In this document: piece after piece, positions 33,175-41,100 of the stretch
Position numbering within the stretch: the first letter of the stretch is position 1
How the letters are laid out: each line of letters opens with the position of its first letter
Assembly: GCA_945952445.1 (NCBI GenBank)
Contig: CAMFIG010000014.1
Location: 1-46,221 of the forward strand
DNA length: 46,221 nt
Direction of reading: 5' to 3'
From: an uncultured Chlamydiae bacterium
GTDB taxonomy: Bacteria; Chlamydiota; Chlamydiia; Chlamydiales; Rhabdochlamydiaceae
Program-made: the position numbers and the translations under genes
The notes under the pieces: generated by a model
What the model saw: the letters and a program-made list of their open reading frames with translations, nothing else
What the model was told of the DNA's origin: nothing
Databases searched by the model: none

Positions 33175-33615
33175 TTATCCGGGTTGCAAGATCACGTCTA
33201 GCTCTTCAAAGCCGGAGAGTTCTACAGCGTTTTTTATTGTTTGATACACGCCAAACTGTGCTTTTCTGTCATGAAATAGCTGCGGGATTTGGCGTGGATA
33301 TGCTCTTTTTGCTTTTTCTAGAATGGGAACTAATTCTTCGGGAAGAATTTTCCTCCCCTGAATCCAGATTGTATTATCCGCATGCACGTGAATAGCAATT
33401 GGGCTTCCTTCTTGCACGATGGCTGCTTCTTTCGTGGTTTTAGGCGCTGCTGCAGCAAGCTCCACTCGATCCAATTCCAACATCGGAGCAATGAGAATGA
33501 AGATGATTAAAACAACGAATACAACATCGATAAGCGGAGTTAGATTAAGAAGAGCTTCATCCGCTTCCTGGGAGGCGTGAGAAAACATTCGTCTTCTACC
33601 CATAGTATTATCCAA
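33175..33615 (-). CDS. tolR: TolR/ExbD-family protein
   Basis: The protein has 146 residues. The single transmembrane helix carries the proton-channel aspartate (LNLTPLIDVVFVVLIIFILI, D near residue 30). The periplasmic domain follows (IAIHVHADNTIWIQGRKI). With TolQ it forms the proton-driven motor of the Tol system. Its start overlaps the tolQ stop by 8 bp, and an internal ATG at 33603 is an alternative start. It is 4 bp from the TonB-like gene. Confidence 0.9.
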   Translation of the reverse strand: MDNTMGRRRMFSHASQEADEALLNLTPLIDVVFVVLIIFILIAPMLELDRVELAAAAPKTTKEAAIVQEGSPIAIHVHADNTIWIQGRKILPEELVPILEKAKRAYPRQIPQLFHDRKAQFGVYQTIKNAVELSGFEELDVILQPG

Positions 33616-34369
33616 GGTCTACTTTTCTATACTGCAATTCGAGGACAGACATTAAGCTGTAAAGAAAGTCTTCCATGTCAGATGAAAAGGCCTTTAAATT
33701 GTTGCGTAAGTAATTGTAGGAGATGAGAGCGGGGATGGCGATAATCAGTCCGAGCACTGTAGTGGAAAGCGCTGTAGAAAGTCCTCCCAAGATAGCGGTA
33801 TTCGATCCGATGGACCCTCCCGTCTGCAGGTCGGAAAAAGTCACGAGAATACCCCATACGGTTCCTAGTAATCCTAGAAAGGGGGCTAGCGTTACGATGG
33901 TGGACAGGATGAAAAGATGTCTTTCTAATACCTTGTATTGGGTAGAGATCGTTGTCGAAACGTGCTGTTCTAATAATTCAAGATCGCTTGGAGATAGATA
34001 GACTTCAGTTTGTTTGGTAGACTGCGTTTGTTCTAGAAAAAAAATTTTTTTATTTAAGGTCTCAACGGTTTTTTCTTTTAAAACGAGAAAAATTTGAGCA
34101 AAAGGATGGGGGATTTTTCGATGTGTAGAATGTAAGAATTTCTCCGCTTCCAAACTTAACAGCTGTTCTTTGTTGGCAAGAACGAGCTGTTGGAAGCGTA
34201 AGGAGATTTTCCTCACTTCTTTTGCTTGCCAGATTTTATAGCTTAAGACAATCCAACAAAGGATTGAGAGCATAACTAAAGACCAGATAATCAGTTTCCC
34301 AAAGAGATCAGACTGAGAATAGGCGATAGTAAAAGACTGCATTGATGCAAGAGGAAATAAAATGGTCAT
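33608..34369 (-). CDS. tolQ: TolQ/ExbB-family proton channel protein
   Basis: The 253-residue protein has three transmembrane segments: one near the N-terminus (LIIWSLVMLSILCWIVLSYK) and two near the C-terminus (APFLGLLGTVWGILVTFSDL and LGLIIAIPALISYNYL). These carry the family glycine/threonine/proline pattern (GLLGTVWG; STALSTTVLGLIIAIPAL). It is the pentameric partner of TolR and the first gene of the seven-gene unit reading to murI. A promoter candidate lies about 45 bp upstream. Confidence 0.9.
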   Translation of the reverse strand: MTILFPLASMQSFTIAYSQSDLFGKLIIWSLVMLSILCWIVLSYKIWQAKEVRKISLRFQQLVLANKEQLLSLEAEKFLHSTHRKIPHPFAQIFLVLKEKTVETLNKKIFFLEQTQSTKQTEVYLSPSDLELLEQHVSTTISTQYKVLERHLFILSTIVTLAPFLGLLGTVWGILVTFSDLQTGGSIGSNTAILGGLSTALSTTVLGLIIAIPALISYNYLRNNLKAFSSDMEDFLYSLMSVLELQYRKVDLG

Positions 34370-34412
34370 ACAGTTATTTGTTGGTGATAAAACCTTGGGA
34401 ACTTATGCAATA

Positions 34413-34441
34413 TGCATACTAGATGCTTTTGCATTTGTCAA
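34413..34441 (-). promoter_or_regulatory. candidate promoter of the Tol-Pal operon
   Basis: On the minus strand TTGACA (34436-34441) is a consensus -35, 17 bp before TATGCA (34413-34418). The latter is a weak -10, about 45 bp before the tolQ ATG. The same divergent space must serve the gene at 34552. Several TGCAT words in it may be regulatory. Confidence 0.45.
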
Positions 34442-34551
34442 GAGAATGCATTTTTTTGATAGGTTAAAATCAGTTATTGTGTTTTTGGTTGTTTTTTTCT
34501 TGCTTTCAACTGCTGCACACGACAAATTTTTTGCTTTTTTTGGAGGAGATC

Positions 34552-36186
34552 ATGTCTTTGGGGAATGTGGTATCACCTATGCAGATAGGAATGGAGTTTG
34601 CTGAAGATGTGATATCAGTGGGGTCTTTAGCAGCTGACGTAGAAAATGACGCAAATAAACTTTGGCATCGTACACAGACCTGGGAATGCAGTGGTCGGCA
34701 TTTTTCCGGACACTTGATACGGATTTTATATCTTACTAAGAGATGCGATCAGCGTTTGTTGCAATTAGCGAAGCGAACGGAGGATTCTGTAGGCCTATGT
34801 CTTAAGCAAATGCAAGAAGATCAAATATTACACCCTCTTCGTTGCATCCAAACTCGCATAGAGAACTTGGTGCATACTGAAGGAATGTCGCTAGCAGTTA
34901 AAACGTTGCTTACAAAAATTCGAACATATCAGAAAAAATTTGGTGATGGTAATGGAGACGCCGATCTCTATCAAAAGCTAAAGGCACGTCATGAAGAGTT
35001 GATTGCCCGTTATGGAAGATTGCAGGAAAGAGGCTGGGGCAATCCTCGAGCCGCTCTTTTGCTCGATACATGCCATCAAAGACTCAGCTGTATATTTCGG
35101 ATGGCTGAGTTACGAGATAGGGTGGCATCGGATCATCGTTTTATAAGGATAGAGGAGTTGGATGCAGAAACTGCAACTGATAATCAGCAATATGCAAGCA
35201 TTCTGGATTCTTTTTACAATCTATACCAAACCTTTCGGCTGTTAAGTGCAGATCCCGAGGGAGAGCGGGAGGCAAAAGAGGAGTGCTTGCTACAGGTCAA
35301 GGCATTTATCCGTAGCTTGGGGTTGCAAGAGGCTATGAGAGGGCGGTTTTATGATTTTGTCTGCAGTAAAGCGCACATAGAACAGAGCAAAGGGAACGTA
35401 GAAGAGGCTCTTTTAACAGATTTTGATTTGTTTATTGACGCTGCTGATGCTCTAATTGAAGGGTTCCCGTCTTATTTTAGAGAATGTAAAAAGTTGAGAG
35501 AACGGCTTTCTGAGCAGGGGTTTTCTTATTTGGACTCTTCTTATGTACATCGGAATACAGAGGTGGAATTGATGCAAACTCAGTGGCGAAATATCCACGA
35601 TCTTTTAGAAGAGCTGCATCGATCTTCTCTGGATGACCCGGAGGCCTCAGAAAAATTGATGAGTGATAAAGTCGATTCGATCTTGCGTTGTTTAGATCAT
35701 TTGATAGAGTTTACCACTCCAGTCTTAAGAGAAGACATCCGTGCAAAGTTGCAAAGGTTGCGTAGTGAATGTGAAACCAATGGATGGAAAGCAATTTATG
35801 ACGATCCGGAGAGAGTGCGTTGTAATTTAGAAATTTCCAAGCTCATGCATGTTGTCCCTCGAGGTGGTGCAGAAGGCCAGTCGGATGAAATATGCCTTTC
35901 AGAGGAGGATTATCGCTCTTTCTCAGCACTTCCTCAGATTATGTTGAATCTACAGAGTGAAGAATTCGATGACGACTTAAGGCGGCAAATCTTTTTAGCG
36001 GAAGTAGATCCGATAAGACAAAAGAATCCTCGCTTGATGGCTGTAGTAGACAAAGAACTGCGAAGCTGTCTGATCAGTGGCTCGGAGGGACAACAAGGCC
36101 GTTTATCTTATATGTTGGCCTGTTTTTCTGAGGCAGTTCAAAACGTTACTCGCCGTATTCGGATCCAAACAGAATCACAAGGATAA
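34552..36186 (+). CDS. hypothetical helical protein, paralogue of the next gene
   Basis: The 544 residues start at ATG 34552, preceded by GGAGGAG at good spacing. A longer frame from 34477 only reads through the promoter region. The protein is almost entirely helical with no signal peptide or membrane segment. A segment near residue 300 (GNVEEALLTDFDLFIDAADA) resembles one in the downstream protein (PWIEANLVSDFDRFYVGY). Both are followed by a W-containing helix and an acidic LL-rich stretch, so the two look like divergent paralogues. No family is recognised. It may be a lineage-specific structural protein or effector. Confidence 0.7.
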   Translation: MSLGNVVSPMQIGMEFAEDVISVGSLAADVENDANKLWHRTQTWECSGRHFSGHLIRILYLTKRCDQRLLQLAKRTEDSVGLCLKQMQEDQILHPLRCIQTRIENLVHTEGMSLAVKTLLTKIRTYQKKFGDGNGDADLYQKLKARHEELIARYGRLQERGWGNPRAALLLDTCHQRLSCIFRMAELRDRVASDHRFIRIEELDAETATDNQQYASILDSFYNLYQTFRLLSADPEGEREAKEECLLQVKAFIRSLGLQEAMRGRFYDFVCSKAHIEQSKGNVEEALLTDFDLFIDAADALIEGFPSYFRECKKLRERLSEQGFSYLDSSYVHRNTEVELMQTQWRNIHDLLEELHRSSLDDPEASEKLMSDKVDSILRCLDHLIEFTTPVLREDIRAKLQRLRSECETNGWKAIYDDPERVRCNLEISKLMHVVPRGGAEGQSDEICLSEEDYRSFSALPQIMLNLQSEEFDDDLRRQIFLAEVDPIRQKNPRLMAVVDKELRSCLISGSEGQQGRLSYMLACFSEAVQNVTRRIRIQTESQG

Positions 36187-36196
36187 GGAGGTTTGC

Positions 36197-37312
36197 ATGT
36201 CTATTTCTGAATCAGTAATTCCTTCTTGGCTCAGCAGTATGGCCACTATAGGGTATTTGGAAAAGCGTTTGGGTGAAATAGGTCGAGCTTCTACAAATGC
36301 ATCGTCTGAATGTCGCATAGAACAATTAAAAGATGTGCAGCAGCGTTTATCAGTTCTCTTTGAACAGATTGTAAAAGAAAAAGAATCTTGCACTGAAGAG
36401 GGGGCTGCAAAAGAAATTGTAGAGGGGGCTTTCTCTCTAGCAGCAGAGAGAATCCATTGTGTGCAAAGTGGGTGTGATTCTCAGATAGCAAAATGGGAAG
36501 GAGTGGATAAATTAGACAAGATGGTATCCGGTCTGACTATGATTAAGAGGAACCTGTTGTGGAGAAGAGAGATGTCTTCACAAGATATGGAATTTGTTCG
36601 TGATACAAAGCTGCAAATACAAGACTTTCGACACGAGGAGTGCGCTTTACAAGTACAGAGTCTTTTAGAAGAGATCGATGCGCAGAATTTGAGAGCGCCA
36701 GAAGATAGTGGCGCATCTTTGATCGATAGGCTGTCTCGGCTTGTAGAGACAGCTAGTGCACTTTCTTCTGACATTGCAGCATGTCAAGGAGTTGTGACGA
36801 AGGAAGTAGAAGGAGAATATCAAAGAGCACGTAAACAAATCCAAGATGAAGTTTCTGCTTTACCTCAAAAATTAAAACAATTGCTTTATCGGGAATGTCT
36901 GCATGCGTATGGCAAGATCGATTCGATGGCCCTGTATCCATGGATAGAGGCCAATCTCGTATCCGACTTCGACAGATTCTATGTTGGGTATACTTCATTC
37001 TTAGGCAAAAGCCAAGATTTTGAAATAGGGGTACATCGCCCAGTTGCGACGATGTCGCAGGAGGATTTGTGGCTCCTGTTAGTAGAGATCGGTACTAAGA
37101 TCCGCAATGTCTTAAATTGCTCAGAAAGTTCAGACGAAGAGAAGACAGCGCAGGTGCGTGCAGCCATAGCTGCGTTGCCTTTAGCATCGCAACTTCAGAT
37201 AAAAGAGAAGTTAGAAGTGCTGCTCGGATATGCTGTGGAAGATATTTATTTTCCGATCTATCTTGAGTTTATTTCTATGATAGTCCAGGAGATGATTGTC
37301 CAGAACACCTAA
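36197..37312 (+). CDS. hypothetical helical protein, paralogue of the preceding gene
   Basis: The 371 residues start at ATG 36197, after AAGGAGG. The 411-residue reading from 36077 overlaps the previous gene and is rejected. It lies 10 bp downstream of its paralogue, so they form a two-gene operon. The helical organisation and the SDFDRF motif are shared with the 544-residue protein, and the C-terminus (LQIKEKLEVLLGYAVEDIYF) is also helical. No signal peptide or catalytic motif is seen. The function is unknown. Confidence 0.7.
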   Translation: MSISESVIPSWLSSMATIGYLEKRLGEIGRASTNASSECRIEQLKDVQQRLSVLFEQIVKEKESCTEEGAAKEIVEGAFSLAAERIHCVQSGCDSQIAKWEGVDKLDKMVSGLTMIKRNLLWRREMSSQDMEFVRDTKLQIQDFRHEECALQVQSLLEEIDAQNLRAPEDSGASLIDRLSRLVETASALSSDIAACQGVVTKEVEGEYQRARKQIQDEVSALPQKLKQLLYRECLHAYGKIDSMALYPWIEANLVSDFDRFYVGYTSFLGKSQDFEIGVHRPVATMSQEDLWLLLVEIGTKIRNVLNCSESSDEEKTAQVRAAIAALPLASQLQIKEKLEVLLGYAVEDIYFPIYLEFISMIVQEMIVQNT

Positions 37313-37319
37313 GGGATTG

Positions 37320-37955
37320 TTAATTGGAAAAACGGCGTTCTATGATTGCCTCGAGTCTGTCTAAGAGATTTTGGTAGGTTTCTTTATGCTGTTGTATGCG
37401 ATCTAAGATTTCTGGGCTTGGAGCTAAGTCGCTTGCCAAGAGAGCATTGTCAATGTCGGCAAGAGGATTGCTTATTTTGTATATCGACCGTGCGGCCCAG
37501 GTCGCTGAAAGCTCACCCCTTTCGCAGGCGTTGAAGTCGTTCATGAAGCTTTCTAGCTTTGCTTCAAAATCAATTACTTTAGAGCCTATAAATAGGTCTG
37601 TCCTGGATTGAAGATAAGCGGCCCTCATGTATTGTTCATGATTTTGCATTTGAAGGAGTGCAGATAGCAAAGAGGTCCGGATGGAATCTTCAATTTGCAT
37701 GGGGAAAAGTAATATTTTTGCGCACTGTATTATGCTGGTTTGGATCTTGGTCAGGTCCATATACAATTTATTTGTAGCTTCGTTTGCATGGTCTCTATTT
37801 TTCTGCAGCTGGGTAAAGAGCGGCTCTTGTGTTTTTAGGTAATCAGAATATGTTGCAGCGCTGTTTAGCAGCGTTTGGAAAGCTTGAGAATAAGCTGAAG
37901 AGTTAGTAGGTGTATAACATGCCATAAAGAGATTGCATTGTTTTTTTTGTTTCAT
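37320..37955 (-). CDS. hypothetical helical protein
   Basis: The protein has up to 211 residues. A start at ATG 37925 (MACYTPTNSS) would remove an odd lysine-rich leader. It is helical throughout (AFQTLLNSAATYSDYLKTQE; ILDRIQQHKETYQNLLDRLE), with no signal peptide, membrane helix or known motif. It is convergent with the two-gene operon, with only 7 bp between stops. It could be a third member of the same local family of helical proteins, but no clear similarity is seen. Confidence 0.6.
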   Translation of the reverse strand: MKQKKQCNLFMACYTPTNSSAYSQAFQTLLNSAATYSDYLKTQEPLFTQLQKNRDHANEATNKLYMDLTKIQTSIIQCAKILLFPMQIEDSIRTSLLSALLQMQNHEQYMRAAYLQSRTDLFIGSKVIDFEAKLESFMNDFNACERGELSATWAARSIYKISNPLADIDNALLASDLAPSPEILDRIQQHKETYQNLLDRLEAIIERRFSN

Positions 37956-38092
37956 TTTGACATTATAACATGTCGGTGTTTATTTTGCTCGCTAAATAAT
38001 GGAAAATAAACTCTGTTGAATAATTCTCTGCGAAAAAAAACAAATTTTTGCGCTTTCTTGAAATCTATCGAAAACCTCTTCTTAACTTTTTC

Positions 38093-38122
38093 TTGACATA
38101 ATTTATTTTTTGCACGTATTAA
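38093..38122 (+). promoter_or_regulatory. promoter of the RHS gene
   Basis: TTGACA (38093-38098) and TATTAA (38117-38122) are 18 bp apart in a very AT-rich upstream region, 31 bp before the ATG. GAGGG is positioned before the start codon. Confidence 0.6.
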
Positions 38123-38152
38123 TATTTTTTCTTTCTATTCAATGAGGGATAA

Positions 38153-41100
38153 ATGAAACTATTTATATATGTTTTTTTTCTAATCCCACAACTTCTCTTT
38201 TCTGCAGACAGCAGATCTTCTCTTGAGGAAGAAAACCCAAGCGTTTTTCACCATGTGAATGTAATTACAGGCGATCTGCAGCTCTCCTTTGAAGATGCCA
38301 ATATATCCTCTCCCCATCCATGTTCGATCCGGCGCTCCTACACGAGCAGTGGGGCTTTAGAAAAAGACAAAAGAGGCTCTGACCTTTTACTCAAAGATAT
38401 CCAAAAAGGATTTCGGATCCAAGGGGGATGGAGCCTATTTTCTCACTCCTCTCTTTTAATCCAGCCATCTGCAAGAAAAGAAGAATGCAAAGCATACGTT
38501 TCAGACAAAGCGGGAAACACGGTTACTTTTGTATATAGCCATCGCGTGAATAAAGAGAAGATCTGTTTAAAGCCGCAAAAGTCCTCTGCAAAATCTTATG
38601 ACAAGCTAGGATCTCGGTTCGATGTAGGCCAGCAAGAACTGCATTTGAATATATACAAGGGAGAAGCCAAGCTCTATCTACCTGACGGAGCCCGTTGGTC
38701 TTATGTAGGCAAAACTATGAAGTTGGACCGCCTTCCTTCTCTTGCCTATTATCGACTCGAAACAGAAAAGCTGCCGAGCGGGTATCAGATCCAATATACT
38801 TATGACAAAGAAAACCGTTTGATACGGATCGACTCGAAAAGTCCGAGCGATAAGTGGAGTTTTGCTGCTCTAGAAATAGAACTGGAAAAAACAAAATCGC
38901 CGTATCGATTCCACATCCGCTCTTCAGACGACAGGACATTCCATTATCGCTTTTTGCGGCACAAAGAAAGAGACTACCTCTGCGAAGTACAAAGAGATGG
39001 TAGAACAGAAACGATTGAATATGCAGAAAGCCGAAGCGGCCTAGGAGCCCGGGCGTCCATCTTCTCGGTCAACGGACATAAACAGCTGCAAATTCATTAC
39101 TACAAACCAGAAACAGAAAAAGAGGAAAAATACTGGAAAGAAAATCCGGATAAGACCCCATCTCATATTGACAAAGTGCGGATGATTGAAGGACCCTATG
39201 GGATGAACGGAGAGATGATCCCGATTGGCTATTTTTGCTATGCTCCCGGTTATACAGACGTTCGAGATGCGCAACATATTCTAACCCGTTACCATCATAC
39301 GGACAACCATCTCACCTGGATTGAATATTTTGATGCTCAAGATCGCCTATCTTCCCAAACGAAATTTTTCTGGGAGGATGGTAAGCTCATCGCCAAAGCA
39401 GAGCTGACTCCTGAAGGCAAAGCGTTATTTTCGAAGACTTTTTACTATGACAACTTCGGCAATGTGATCGAGGAAGTTCTTTGGGGCAACCTCTCCGGAG
39501 AAAGAGAAGAACCTTTTGCCATCGAAGCAAACGGGACGTTGCCGAGCGCTGAGACATTCCGCAGAAAATACCAATACACCGCTGACAAGCAGCTGCTCCT
39601 CTTAGAAGAAGAGGAAGGTGGATTCACATACCGGTATCAATATGCTCCTGACACAGACCTGCTGACAGCGAAATTCACCTGCCATCAAGGGGAGATCTTA
39701 GTTAGAGAGTTTTATTTCTATAATGACGAGCGGCTCGTCGTCGCTGAAGTAGTCGACGATGGCAATTCTACCAATCCCCATGATTGGTCTCGGATGACAG
39801 AGCGCAAAACAATCCGCTATGAACTGGACATCTGCACAGGCCTTCCCATCGCTCAAAATGAATATTATCTAGACCTTTCCTCCGGCCTTGAAATTCTACT
39901 CAAACGAACACTCTTTGGCTATTCCTCTCAAAGACGGATTATCGAAGAAGTTGTCTTCGATGGAACCAAAACCCACCGCTACACCCTCCGCACAGAATAT
40001 GACAGCGAAGGAAGGGTGCTTTCCAAAACAAACCCTCTTGGAGAAAAAAGCACATACTCCTACGACGCTCTTGGCTATCTCCATGAAATCCAGGAAGCAG
40101 GGGCTCTTAAAAAAATCCTCCACCATGACACGGTAGGTAGGCTTACCTCAAGCGAAGAGATCGACACCTCAGGCAATACAAAAGTCTCTTATTTTACCTA
40201 TGACACCAAGGGAAGGCTCCTTTCTGAAATCAATCCAGAAGGACACCAAACATCCCATACATTCGATGCCTTTGGCCAATGCACTAAAACCCGTTATGCT
40301 CCAGTCAAAGACAGCTCTTCTACTCTATACACTCCAGAGATCACCTACACCTATGACAGTCGCGGCAACTTAGCTTCTACAACCGATCCTCGAGGCATCA
40401 CAACCAAAACATGGTATACCTTTTTCAATAAGCCCTACCGTATCCTCGAAGATGGGCTTGAGACATTCCATCGCTATACCCCAAGCGGCTTGCTGATTCA
40501 GACCACGCACCCTGATGGCACAGAAGAACATTATAGCTATGATCCCTTCCATCGGATGACATCGAAGAAGGTATTTTCTGTAGACCACAAGCTCCTTGCG
40601 GAAGAGAGTTGGGTCTATAATGCATTCCACCTTCTATCCCACATTGATAGCCGGGGATTAGAGACAAAATACACCTACGATGGAGCCGGAAGACTCATCC
40701 TCGAATCCGCCTTAGATAGGGAAAAACGCTATCATTATGATGAGCTCGGCTTCTTAGAAAGAACCGAAGTAGGAGGCTTGATTGCCGTAGAAATCCATGA
40801 TGTTGCAGGACGCGTCATCGAACAGTGGACAGAAGACCTTCAAGGCAACACCGAGAATAAAATGCGGTTTGTCTACGACGAAAACCACAAAAAAACCCAA
40901 GTGTTCCGTCAAACCTCTGTTGGAGAAGTGACCGACTTTATTACCTATGACAGCTCAGGAAGAATCACATCCCATATAGACCCCCTCCAAGAAAAAACGC
41001 AATATATCTATTTAGATAATCTCATGGGAGAATCGGGCGAGAAGCTCCAGCAAAAGATTACCATAGACCCTTTGGGGGTAAGCACGCTGGAGACCTTCGA

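Noticed and set aside
32754-33395. 213-residue arginine/cysteine-rich frame opposite the TonB-like and tolR genes
   Set aside because: It is an antisense reading of the proline/lysine-rich linker; its low complexity mirrors that linker and it crosses two real genes.
34362-34604. 80-residue hydrophobic frame in the tolQ divergent region
   Set aside because: It overlaps the tolQ start and the Shine-Dalgarno of the gene at 34552; the sequence is better explained as a divergent promoter region.
37956-38152. Strong regulatory RNA upstream of the RHS gene
   Set aside because: The region is AT-rich with homopolymer runs but shows no stable stem or riboswitch-like conserved core; only the promoter is supported.
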